A stretch of 64,000 nt of DNA from Spinellus fusiger (Eukaryota > Mucoromycota > Mucoromycetes > Mucorales > Phycomycetaceae). The stretch is from assembly GCA_025094145.1 (NCBI GenBank), contig JALLLS010000006.1, forward strand, positions 186,001 to 250,000, read 5' to 3'. The notes under the pieces were generated by a model. The model saw only the letters and a list, made by a program, of their open reading frames with translations, did no database searches and was not told the origin of the DNA. A program made the position numbers and the translations under genes. This document shows, piece after piece, positions 43,541 to 54,100 of the stretch (position 1 is its first letter; each line of letters starts with the position of its first letter).

Positions 43541-45378
43541 TCAATAAATCACTAGGCTGGCCATTACCAAGACAATAAAATATCCCCAAGAACAGCCATG
43601 GCCACCCTCCTTCCATAGAACACGATAGGCACCCGACGCTACGGGATTCACCTTTGAAATAGCATAGCTATTGTTACTATCATCGCAAACAGACTTGGAT
43701 TTGTAAGTCTTCACCGCGCCATCGGTTGTGTAATTAGATTGTGTGAGTACGGTGGAGTAACCAAGAGAATCTAATATACGTAAAATGCCCGGTCCTATAG
43801 GAGATCGATAAGTCTGTGCCAATGTCGTACCGTTGGCACTGTTCGTTGTATAATTAATGGCTGGAATAGCATTGTACGCTGTTTCAACAATCTCTTCGAG
43901 TGTCTTTCCAGTAATATAGTTACGCGTCATTAGGAAATCAGGTGTGGAGCCGTACTGATTATCTACATGGGAAATGGCAATCCCAGGACGATTATTCACT
44001 CGATCATAGTGCTCGAATTCTGAACTTAGAACATCAAGACCCGTAGACAGTGTCATGCTCTGGTATGTCTGCTTTAAATAAGGATTTGTATTGAAGCTGC
44101 TATTAGGTGTGAGAGGAGCAAAAAAGTCAAAACGGAGGGATTTGGATTCAGTCATGGCTTTCCACAGTATATGGGCATCGGCAGACTGACTGGAAGCATT
44201 GAATTCCTTGACAAAGTTAATAATAAAGGCGTCACTGTCTTGCACACAAAAGTTCTGCATATCAAAACCAACTGTCGATAGATTAGTGTGAGCAGCACCG
44301 GTACCAACAGTCACTAGGAACTTATCAAAGATCATAGTAGGTTGAAATCCAGTAATGAACGTGGGCCCTGTGTCTTGGTTCACATACCAGTAAGGGCTTG
44401 GTGTGACAATCTGAAGGCTACTAGGATCGACAAATCCGTCGACAAGTGCACGGAAAGGAGAAGCATCTGTCCAGAAGTAGGCTGCCCATGCACTAATAAA
44501 GCCAAGGCCATGGAGTAATTCGTGAAGGACAATGTAACGGATATCAATTTGGTGCTGCTTAATTACAGTGTCATTGATAAACCAGTATTTTCCTCCTTCT
44601 GGTACGGAGGATCCATTCCATCCATCGCTCTTTGCCTTGTTCCAATCCACACCACTCAGATAGTTGTCATGGTTGATCTCAATGTCTACATCATGGTCTG
44701 CCCATACTGATGTGTTGCTGTAAGGGGCCAACTGTTTTGCTAGTGCTTGTGGATAGACATAGTTAAGATCAGCTCCATCATCAAAGAATGGAAGTGTAAA
44801 CTGTAGAAATAAGCATGGGGGGTAGTGCACAGAACAAGTATACCTGTGAAGTAGGTGCGCCCCAGCCATACGTAGAATTGGAACATCGTTTGTCACAAAA
44901 GTTATAATAGGATATCCATATACTACTTCAATGAGTTGTTTATAAGAGAGTATCCAACGTACGTCATATTGTTTTTAATAGTTACTACTTGTGTAAAGGT
45001 ATTGATGGCCGATGCCACTGCCTCATTGACTTTGGCACAGAACACTTTATCCAGTGTACAAGACAGTTGGTATTGTACTAGTGCACCCACAGTGTTATTG
45101 GACTGTGAGCTGGTGATGTTGGCCAAGTGGGATGGATCTGCTGTTTGGCTGTGGACTGCTGTGGTGCGGGTGGGTGGTCGAGTGGAGGTGGCTGTAGGCA
45201 TTCGAGTATTTATCTCCTTTCCAGCAGGTCTCTCTTCAATAGGGATGAACAGGTGGTTATAGACATCTTTAATGTCTGATACACTCTGGACATGAGCGCA
45301 TGAATTGAACAGCAGAAGAAAGGAGAAGAAGAAGCAGGGTGTGTTTGGGCTATTGGGAGTGGAGTGGAATAACTTCAT
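43541..45378 (-). CDS. secreted GPI-type zinc metalloprotease (HExxHxxGF)
   Basis: Surface protease of uncertain family. Starts MKLFHSTPNSPNTPCFFFSF with a hydrophobic signal segment (LLLFNSCAHVQS); a Met seven codons earlier (45399) is also possible. A Thr/Ser/Pro-rich stretch follows, then CTLDKVFCAKVNEAVASAIN. A short second exon gives WISYYNFCDKRCSNSTYGWG with two cysteines, and the long third exon gives FTLPFFDDGADLNYVYPQAL, the zinc site IVLHELLHGLGFISAW, GPTFITGFQPTMIFDKFL, and a C-terminal part repeating NYTT glycosylation sites. The tail GCSWGYFIVLVMASLVIY is a GPI-anchor signal. HELLHGLGF fits the zincin pattern HExxHxxG with a metzincin-like glycine, but the third ligand was not fixed. 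Exon junctions are in phase. Confidence 0.75.
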
Positions 45379-45943
45379 TCTTTCACATGTACTGTTCATC
45401 CATCTTCGACCCTTGAGTCTGTTCTTTATAAAAGAGCGTCACACATAAACAGACTCCGCTCATTCAACATCTATTGTCGGTAGGATAGCCGATCGATCCG
45501 TGGTTGTGGTGATAAGTTTCATTCCTTAGTTACAGTTGCCATGGTTGTTTCTCTTTTTTGTTTATTATTACTATTTACTATTTACTATTTACTATTTACT
45601 ATTTACTATTTACTATAGCGCAGATACTGTCTATTTACTTCCTAACAAAGCAAACCATTGAATTCAAAGAACCATTCAACAAGTGCAGGAATAGTAGCAT
45701 CATGACTGGCCTTTTTCCTGACAGAAAAGTATGCACAAATGAACTTACATTTTATACTTGTTTGATCTATCCCCTTTTTTTCTGTTCTTCTTCTCTGTCA
45801 CTTTTGATCTCTATAAAATACTATTGATTTCTATCTATTATTGATTAGTGTTGATTCCTATCTATTACTGAGACACTAAAAAAAATACCCCCAAGAACTA
45901 GTCTCTAGTGCTGTACTGAACAGCTCATTGTAAAATCATTTTC
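45379..45943. repeat. intergenic with (TATTTAC)n heptanucleotide repeat
   Basis: The seven-base array at about 45565-45616 has around seven perfect units. A short ORF around it translates to ITIYYLLFTIYYLL and is an artefact. The flanks show no gene. Confidence 0.75.
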
Positions 45944-46909
45944 ATGGAGTCTTCTCATAGAGCACTGTCAGCTTCCTCTTTCCTTGCTACTATGATCCAA
46001 TGGGAAAGACTGAATCAGTATATGGATCAACTGTGGACATGTGTTTTTTGGATTTCGTGTCTTTGCTTCCATCTCAAGTACTATAACCATGAAGAAAAAG
46101 ATCTTGCCATCAAGACAATGCTATTGAACTATAAGAATCTGACACAGCCTACCAGTAGAAAAGACCTTTGTTTATCGCTCCATTTACAAAACACTTGTGG
46201 TGTAGAATCCGTAGAGTCTCCCAAGCATACAAATAGAGTCCATTTTACACCACCCAAACAGCCTCACTTGTTATTGAAGGATTTCAAAAAGACACTTAAT
46301 CGACACTCTGTCCATGGGTTATTCTCTCATCATGTATCTTCTCTACCTCCTTCCTCACTCTATTCACCCGTGGATCCTTTAAAAGAAATACCCACAGACC
46401 ACCGCCGTTCTTCTTTTTCTGATGTCTTCAAGTCCATGTCTAGAAAGCAAAAACTACCACTGCGATCCAACACATGGGATGTATCTCCAACCCCCAACTG
46501 TTATGTTTCTAGTGATGTTCGTCGTGGTAGTACGGGTAGTCATTCGATGAACAGTTATAATATTCATCCTACTAGTCTTATTCCCCATACTAATACTGAT
46601 GTTATTCCTGATCCTTCTTCTATACCTCACTCTATACCTCACTCTATACCTCACTCTATACCTCACTCTATACCTCACTCTATACCTTATCCTCCTCTTA
46701 CTCCTACTACAAGGACTCCTACAAGGACTACTACAAGGACTACTACAAGGACTCCTACGACTCCTACGACTCCTACGACTCCACTGTGGATACTTCCATT
46801 GGAACCCCTACAAACACTCACCAAGCATAAAAGCTCCCCCTTCTATCTCTTCCGCCGTAAAACTGCTAACGATATCAGTAGAAAAGATCTCTCTCTCTCT
46901 CTTCTATAA
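45944..46909 (+). CDS. hypothetical protein with SIPH tetrapeptide repeats, 321 aa
   Basis: Single-exon frame with no recognised family. The first 90 residues look globular (SSFLATMIQWERLNQYMDQL, then WISCLCFHLKYYNHEEKDLA). A Ser/His/Pro-rich region follows with HRRSSFSDVFKSMSRKQKLP, typical of phosphorylated linkers. Residues ~225-248 are about five perfect SIPH repeats encoded by a 12-bp minisatellite, and these run into TTRTPT/TTRTTT and TTPTTP repeats from a second 12-bp array. The C-terminus is KSSPFYLFRRKTANDISRKD then LSLSLL. RKDLSLSL near the end echoes RKDLCLSL near residue 72. Possibly intrinsically disordered signalling or scaffold protein. Confidence 0.6.
   Translation: MESSHRALSASSFLATMIQWERLNQYMDQLWTCVFWISCLCFHLKYYNHEEKDLAIKTMLLNYKNLTQPTSRKDLCLSLHLQNTCGVESVESPKHTNRVHFTPPKQPHLLLKDFKKTLNRHSVHGLFSHHVSSLPPSSLYSPVDPLKEIPTDHRRSSFSDVFKSMSRKQKLPLRSNTWDVSPTPNCYVSSDVRRGSTGSHSMNSYNIHPTSLIPHTNTDVIPDPSSIPHSIPHSIPHSIPHSIPHSIPYPPLTPTTRTPTRTTTRTTTRTPTTPTTPTTPLWILPLEPLQTLTKHKSSPFYLFRRKTANDISRKDLSLSLL
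46613..46790. repeat. two in-frame 12-bp minisatellites inside a gene
   Basis: TCTATACCTCAC units (about six, 46619-46690) and ACAAGGACTCCT/ACTACTACAAGG units (46706-46760), then ACTCCTACG triplet pairs. All are multiples of three, so repeat number can change without breaking the frame. Confidence 0.88.
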
Positions 46910-47162
46910 CAACCCCATGGCTACAATAGCGTGTCCTGTTTCTGTCTATTACATTGTCCCACCCTAAAATAAAGCAACGATCGCCGTATATGGATTCTAC
47001 AAGCTGTTTTGTTCCTTTTTATTTTATTTTTTGCACACTTCAGCTTCACAGCCTTTATTTCTTTTTTTTTCTTTTATCGACAAAACTTTTTTTCATTCTT
47101 TTGTGTCTGTTTGGTATAGCACCTCTTTTTACTGTCTGTGGGTTATATCACGAGAACTCCTT

Positions 47163-47931
47163 ATGCATCTGTAAGCATGTCCCTCATGGCACTCGTAGAC
47201 TCGACATTCTAATACTTCAACCCCACCATGATAACACTAATAATAAACCACATCCTCCCACATTCTCCCTTCTAGATACGTTAAGCACGCTTCCCTCATC
47301 AATAGCTGCTACCCAGAGAAAGAGGGAGAAAAGGGCCCTCGTTCTTCTGAACTAAGCTACCTGACCTTTTATGCAAGCTCAAGACCCGTCAAACTCACCA
47401 AAGTAGGACTGTTTCTTGAGAAGAAAGTAGAAAGAGACATCCAAAAGGGCCGTCGACAGTGAGTAGTCTCCTCATGGGCAATAGGACTTGTGATCTTTTC
47501 TATCTATCTATCTATCTATCTATATCTATATCTATATAAAAAGAAGAGATAACGAATGATCTGCACTATAGAAACAACCAGGTGTCTTTAGATATCATCA
47601 AGGCACTAGTGCATGCCTGCAATAGAGACCTTAATCTCTTCTCAAAGTATATTGTGAGAATTCTCAATATGATACTTGATACCAAAGACATTGCCTTGGT
47701 GGATCTGGCCTGTGAAACCGTAGGTAGAAACATACAAGTGCCATAGACTGACCATCCTAAAGTTCATCATCTTTGCCGAATACCACGAAGGATCTACTTT
47801 GGGTGTGGATGCTGAGTTCACTGTGGATTATGAGCTGCTGGTGATGAAGTTTGCTGCCTATTGTGATTCCAAAGGTCCAGATGATCTTGTTAGACTCCAG
47901 TAAGTGGTTTTTTTATTTTTTTAAAAAAAAA

Positions 47932-47972
<41 letters not shown>

Positions 47973-50847
47973 AGCAAAAGAAAAACAAGAGGTACCATAA
48001 AAGACCCTATAGAATGCGATACATTGGACAGAGAGGCATTCATGCTGCTGTTACCTCCTCTGCCCTTTACGCCTCTGATTTCAAGACACAAGTGGATGTG
48101 ATTATGCCGCCTTTGATTACTGCACTGGCGAATTCTGCAGGACTAGAAATGAGCTCTACAAAGCAAGTGTTCTTTTCTTCTTCTAGTTTCTGGTCTAATG
48201 GTCTAATGGTCTAATAGTATGGCTTATTCTCTTTTCTCTTTTTCTTGGGTAATAGTGAGTCGGTGGATATCCATGTATCTGCCGTCAACAATGATACGCT
48301 TGATAAGGCCACGGTGGATCTACTTACGATTAGTACCTGTGTGGTGATGCTTAGCAAGGCCAATGGTGGTGCAGTGAGAACGACCCTTAGGCCTGTCTTT
48401 ACGTGAGTAGGAGGAGGAGAGGAGCCTATCATTGTTGACACTACAACTCAAGTTGACTGTACAAAGGTTTATGGATACTCAAGGAAAATGGTGGCCACCC
48501 AAGTTTGCTACTTCTTTATTTGAGCTGGTTCTGGATTCTCTTCAGGTACATGCATTCACCACCTTAGCACTAGTGTTCTTCTTGGTCTTGGTATTAGTAT
48601 AACTACCATCTATCTCTTCTTTATCTTCTGTATGTTTCATTAGCTAAGATTCTTACTTAGCCTCAATTTCGACATTTGTTGGTATCAGATCTACTGCAGG
48701 AACTGGAGATATCAAAAACAAACCGTGACGATGCTATCCCTCAGAAGTTTGCTTCTATTGTCTCTATTCTCGATAAGCTATTGAACGCCAATGTCCCGCT
48801 CGTTGGGATTTCTGTCCTTGAAGTCCTTAACATGCTGTACAACAATCTGTTCAAATCCCTTCAGGGTCGTCCCTTTTGTGATACACCAGGAGACAATGAG
48901 GAAAAGATACTAGAATACACTGTGCATTGTGGTTTGGTGCATGGCATTGGTGGACTGGCCTCCCAGGTGTACTATCAGAACCAGTTGAATGATATGAGTG
49001 GCTACATTATTACTAAATTCAGAGTGGGCACTGCCTTGGAGCATACAGATGGACTCCCTATTATTGAGTGCAGACGAGTTGCGTTGAGGTGTTTGGATCA
49101 GATCTTGTCAGGTAAAAAACACGCCATTGGACACGAAGATGAGGCCCAGGGATACCCTACAGAAATATCACTGGAAGTATGGATACCCGCCTTTGGACTG
49201 TTGACGGATCCAAGGACAGGTAAGACGACTCCTTGTGGATGAATGCTAGGGGCAGGAACAGACTCCTTCCTTCTAACCCACCTGCTGCTGTTGTTGTATA
49301 GAAACCCGTGTTGATTTCATTGAGGCCCTTGTTCGGTACTTGGAGGCAACATGTGAGGAAGATATGACTCTAGGGTGAGTTGTAGAAAACACTCTCTTCT
49401 CTCCATAGACTCCTCTCTCCCCCCTTTTTTTCCTGTTTCCTTGCTGTCTTTAGTCTATACATACTTTATGGAGAATGATGACTAATGTTGATACAATGTA
49501 TTCTTCATACTATTTTATTGTATGGTTCATTCTAGTCCATTTCCAAAGGTAATCCTTATTAAAGAACCCTCTTCCTCCCTCTTCCTCCCTCTCTCTCTCT
49601 CTCTCACACACACACATACACTGTCTTTTGTCTAACAGACTCTATGGTTATTAGCATATGCTTCATCACCATGGTGATGTGATGTTTATCAATGCTCTTC
49701 ACCAGATCATTCTTGATTGGGTGATGGTACCAAACTATGGACTCAACGATGCCCACGCCCTGTATATAATTCTATGTGCATTGACACGTCGCTTTGGTGC
49801 TGATGGTACCATCAAATCTTTCCCTCTTATGTTTAAGCTGCAGAGCCTTGTTGAGGCACAGGAGATACGCCAGCCCCTGTGTGGGCGTGCCATTGCAGCT
49901 GTGATCATTGAATGGCTTGCTATGCTAGGACAGTTCTATTCCATGAGTCGATTATGTCAATATGCTTCTGAAATCAAACAGGCACGTATTGGCAAGGTCA
50001 AGGAAGAAGCTCCAGGTGCACAGTTGAATGACCTTACTCCTAAAGAGGCCATTGCACTAGAATCCAACAATCCAAAGCCACTCACCCATTTCGCTGATCG
50101 TTATGCCGTGGTTGAGATTATTTCCAAGGATGGTCCACTGAGGAATGAACAAGACACGCATGGATTGGAGTTGGAGAGTAAACTGTATGCAGAGTGGGGA
50201 TCAGAAGCATTTTGTAAGTCTATTGTAGTGTGGGGTTTCTGTGCTGAAGGTTTTATTATGGGGATATAGTGAGCCATGAACGTGCCTTTAGGATCCGTAC
50301 TTCACGCAATCTGGAGGACCTTAAGCCAAAACTATCGAATCTATGGCCAACCACAGACCACAGTGTAGGTAGTGCAAGTGGTGTACAGTGGATAGAATAA
50401 TCATGGATGTGTTCTGTTCCTAGCGTATCTATAGCCACGAGACTCAGTCTATCAAAGTGGAAACTCTAAAAGAAGCCTTATGTAAGTCCATCCTTTTCTT
50501 TCTCTACCCATTCTACTACTAGTAGTAGTAGTAGTAGTGGTGGTAGTAGTGACTCATAAGGTTGGTATTTTAATAGCACAACCCTCCCAGCATCGTTCTT
50601 TGGAGAATAAAGAGAGCAAGGCAAAGTCTCCAACCTCTTCCATCTCTGCTAGTTCTGCTAGTCCCGCCAAACCCACCAAGCACAACCGTAAAGATGTGAG
50701 TTCGTTGCTATCGACCCTTAGCTTTGGCTCCAATGAAAATCTGTAAGTGTGTTCTATAGTCTTTGCTATTTTATTTGTATACTTATATTCACTACCACTA
50801 CCACTACTAGGTCTTCTTCTTTAGTGAATCCTCCCTACAAATTATAA
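47163..50847 (+). CDS. EFR3: EFR3 homologue (PI4-kinase plasma-membrane anchor)
   Basis: Peripheral membrane scaffold that recruits the Stt4/PI4KIIIalpha complex to the plasma membrane. About 12 exons. A tentative first exon ATGCATCT (47163-47170, GTAAGC donor) joins in phase to YVKHASLINSCYPEKEGEKG and then LSYLTFYASSRPVKLTKVGL, the conserved N-terminus. Next come QVSLDIIKALVHACNRDLNL, CET/FIIFAEYHEGS, MKFAAYCDSKG, RYIGQRGIHAAVTSS, LLQELEISKTNRDDAIPQKF, ISVLEVLNMLYNNLFKSLQG and HMLHHHGDVMFINALHQIIL. The C-terminal Ser-rich tail ends SSLVNPPYKL at TAA 50845-50847. This helical-repeat layout is typical of Efr3. The short start exon is the least certain part; the expected Cys/basic membrane-binding N-terminus is not obvious. 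Confidence 0.9.
47932..47972. repeat. (AGAC)n microsatellite in an EFR3 intron
   Basis: About ten perfect ACAG/AGAC units after a T/A-run, between the exon ending DDLVRLQ and the next starting YRYIGQRG. A (CTAT)n array lies in another EFR3 intron at 47502-47525. Confidence 0.9.
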
Positions 50848-51054
50848 TACACAATTTCCATTAGAAATAGGAACAGAACCTCTTTAAATATATTAAAGCG
50901 AACTACATCCCATCTTGCTCTTGATTTTCCCTTTTGAACTGAGCCACCCTCTTGGGCGCTATGTGACTCCGTGTCCAATGCTCTTTTTTTGTTTTTAACT
51001 CACGACAGCTGTTTATTTCTACAGCTTACTTACTTACTTACTACCACTACCACT

Positions 51055-51739
51055 ATGGAACTCGTGATGACTATTGCTGAGAAGAGCACTGAGCAATTTG
51101 TTCAGTTCTACTATGGAAATTATGACGAACAGCGCTCTGTAAGACGTGTGGATTAACTATGGGAGGAAAACTGATGGCAGTGGTATTCTACAGGCACTTG
51201 CTAATCTGTACCGAGACACCTCAGCTATCCTGTGGAATGGTAGGTCCATAGGGTTCTCTCTAAGAGAAGACACCGCCTGTTCCCATGGCAGTGACGAATG
51301 ACTCCTACTCAATAGGCAATGCGTTTTCTGGTGGCCAACAATACTCTGAAATGTTAGCTCGTTTTCCACGATCACGCCATGAGATTGATGTGTATGACTG
51401 TCATCCTATAGCAGGTGTGTTTGTCCAGGCCTTGTTGCTGTTGCTGCTCTTTGTGTACTTTCTGTTGGCTGAACCTAACATGTCCTCTTTCTTTTTTCTT
51501 TTTTTCTTTTTTTCTTTTTTCCTCAGAAACCGTCAATGCTCAGGGTATTTGTGGCATGATGATTGGTATTTCTGGGACTGTTAAATTTGGTGAGAATCCA
51601 ACTAAGAAATTGTTCCATGAGTCTTTTGTCTTGATGCCAGACGAAGGACAGGCTGGCAATTATTATGTTCAGAGCCAAAACTTTAGGTAAAACACCCTCC
51701 AGGGAAGAGTCAATGGCTGACGTGTTTAGATTTGTGTAG
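51055..51739 (+). CDS. NXT1: NTF2-like mRNA export factor (NXT1/p15-like)
   Basis: NTF2-fold partner of the Mex67/NXF1 mRNA exporter. Five short exons join in phase: MELVMTIAEKSTEQFVQFYY (ends DEQRS), ALANLYRDTSAILWNG, NAFSGGQQYSEMLARFPRSR with DVYDCHPIA, and ETVNAQGICGMMIGISGTVK followed by LFHESFVLMPDEGQAGNYYV. The last exon is a few codons (RFV, stop TAG 51737-51739), giving the family ending QNFRFV. About 140 aa. The ATG at 51055 fits the family start. Another open segment at 51905-51985 reads YDDEFLDNRPELFNEAQTLQ and could be an alternative last exon. Assignment to p15 rather than another NTF2-like protein is by overall pattern. Confidence 0.82.
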
Positions 51740-52550
51740 TCTCTCTGTTCTCTCTGTAAGCTACAGTGGAAGTGACAATTGTAAATAAATGAAATGAAGA
51801 AAAATAGTCATATAAAGATGAGTTATTTATTACTATGAACATTTGGATAGATAGACAGTGTGTGGAAAGTCTTTATTTTGAACACTGGCTTGCCTTCCTA
51901 CTTGTGTTGTTGCTATGACGATGAATTCCTTGATAATAGACCTGAGCTCTTTAATGAAGCCCAGACACTGCAAAAAGTACAAGAGGGGTAGGTCTTTCTC
52001 TTTTCAATGGTCTTGTCATAATAAATAGAGAGAAAAAGAAGAAAAAGAAGAAAAAGATGTTGATTGCTCTATCATTGGCCCAAGACGGTCCTCTTGGTCT
52101 TTATGTGGGGTTGTTCCATTGATACTAAATAACAATCCAATAGGCCATCTTGATACGTATGAGTGGATGACTAAATGACTTGCTTGTCAATTCATTAGAT
52201 CATCATGCAATCTACAGCATAAGAGTGTATAGATGGCACCTTGTTATAGCATCATAGATAACAAAACACATCTTCCGTGTCTAGTCATACGGGTCTTCTC
52301 TGGTTCTTTACCTTTGTCCCGATTTTTTTTTGGCTTGACCGTTAAGACTCCTTATGGATGGAAGACATGCCATGGGAGTTGAATATTCCCCTAACATTCA
52401 ACCTTGGGCCTTTCTATGAAGAATAGGGTACTTTTTGCATTGTTCCTCCAGTGACTGTGATCTTGAGGGACGTGTTTTATGCTTGCGTTGTTTTTGCGCT
52501 CTTCTATTATTTATTTATTTACCTTAATAAAAAGCACTCTTTCTAACGCT
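51740..52550. other. intergenic; one open segment near 51905-51989
   Basis: Mostly AT-rich. The segment at 51912-51989 reads CYDDEFLDNRPELFNEAQTL and looks coding, but no acceptor in phase with NXT1 is compelling. AAGAAA simple sequence occurs at 52028-52055. Confidence 0.4.
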
Positions 52551-53730
52551 ATGACCATCCAAGACACCAAACAACCTCAACCACAGCCACTGCAAGCCAC
52601 CACTGCTCCTGAGAAGAAACCAGAAATTGAAGACAGTGAAGAAAATGAAGAAGTGTATGAAGTAGAAACCCTTCTTGGTCACCGTCTCTCCAGCAAGAAA
52701 AACGTAAACACCTTACACCTCTATAGACACATAGGCACATAGGCACATAGGCACATAGGCATATATGCACATAGACACATAGGCATAGACACATAGGCAT
52801 AGGCACGCCTATTTATAAAAAACAAAAACAAAAACAAAAACACACACACACACACACTACATATTACAGACATAAATCAGCTCTTTTTCATATGTCTTCT
52901 TTGTCTTTTTCTTTGTCTTTTTCTCTTTATATGATTTTAGAACTCTATTGATTATCTCATCAAATGGAAGAATTATGAGGACGACCAAAATACATGGGAA
53001 AATGAAAGCAATATGTAAGTCAGTCTAACAAAGAGTGGAATTGTACATGCACTGTGTTTTTTCTTTTTTTTTCTTTTTCTAAACCCATCCACCCACTATA
53101 GCTTCTGTGATGATCTTGTGAAGATCTATTGGACATCCAAAAAGACCACCAAGAAAGATTTTCTTAGAGAAGAAAGCAATCTAAAAGCTAAAAAGGGGAA
53201 AAGACCCAGACAGCGTACATCAGATACAAAAGGAGACAAGAAACGAAAGCCTGACACGGTAGCTATCAAGACATTTGTTTCTTCTGACAAGCACATAGCC
53301 AATGATAACACATCTCCAGTGCTAAAGAAGCAAGATACAAAAGACAGTGAGAGTAATCTGGTGACGATCAATATAGAACCCCCTACAGGCATGACATGGG
53401 CAGATGGTGTTCAGGTGCAGAGTGTGTTTGGTACAGAAGCTACAGAATTATATGCCAAAGTGACATGGTAAGAAGGAGAACATCAGCGGTCAGAAGAAAA
53501 GGAAAATGGACAATCTTATCCGGTCTGTTCTCTGTTCTCTGTTCTCCGTAGGTTGGCTGGTCAAACAACGTATTGTCCCAATGAAAATATGCGGAAACAT
53601 CGCCCCGATTTGGTGAGTGGGAAAGAGGGTGAATGTCAGTGTTTAATGTGGTGTACAGTTACTAGAGTTTTATGAAAGACATTTGGAATTCTCTGCCTAT
53701 GGGTCAGAAGAAGAGAAAGAAAGAGTATAG
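52551..53730 (+). CDS. HP1-type protein: chromodomain plus chromo-shadow domain
   Basis: Heterochromatin protein that reads H3K9 methylation. Starts MTIQDTKQPQPQPLQATTAP, then the chromodomain: EENEEVYEVETLLGHRLSSK, joined to NSIDYLIKWKNYEDDQNTWE and NESNMFCDDLVKIYW. The aromatic-cage residues (Tyr of VYEVE, Trp and Tyr of KWKNYED) are present. A basic hinge (KAKKGKRPRQRTSDTKGDKK) follows. The C-terminal chromo-shadow-like part reads TGMTWADGVQVQSVFGTEAT, ELYAKVTWLAGQTTYCPNEN and RPDLLLEFYERHLEF. About five exons; stop TAG 53728-53730. Total about 240 aa, fitting HP1/Swi6. Intron 1 contains an eight-base repeat. Confidence 0.87.
52727..52806. repeat. (CACATAGG)n octanucleotide-type repeat in HP1 intron 1
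   Basis: About nine imperfect units of CACATAGG and its CACATAGA/CATATATG variants, followed by (AAAAC)n and (AC)n. It lies directly after the GTAAAC donor. Confidence 0.85.
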
Positions 53731-54100
53731 CTATAGTAGGGTGGGGTAAGGAAGTTCAATACAAATACAACCTTCCATTGTGAATAAAGATATTTATCTA
53801 TCTATCCATTCATTCATTCATTCATCAATATATCAATCTGTGAATGTATTTATTTATTTTCATAGATCCTCATTTAAATTGATTTACATAGACTTCTGTG
53901 TATAGGAGCATATGGGAGAGGGTAGATAAGTGTAGATGTGGGTAAGAGTGTAGATGAGTGAGTGGATGCGTGGGTGAATGCGTGGGTGGATGAGTGTAGC
54001 TGTATATCTTGGTAGATCCACTTGGGTAGATCCACTAGGCCATGTCCATATCGTTTATGTGCCTGGAACAAACTAAGTCAATGGCTAATCAACACACAAC
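53731..54100. other. short intergenic with GTGGATGAGT-type imperfect repeats
   Basis: 3' ends of the HP1 and RFC3 genes face each other here. (CATT)n lies near 53805-53825, and a G-rich tract at 53930-54000 repeats GTGAATGCGTGGGTGGATGAG-like units. A duplicated TTGGTAGATCCACTTGGGTA segment occurs near 54010. Confidence 0.55.

Noticed and set aside
46454..46678. Minus-strand ORF with RYRV repeats
   Set aside because: It is the reverse reading of the SIPH minisatellite.
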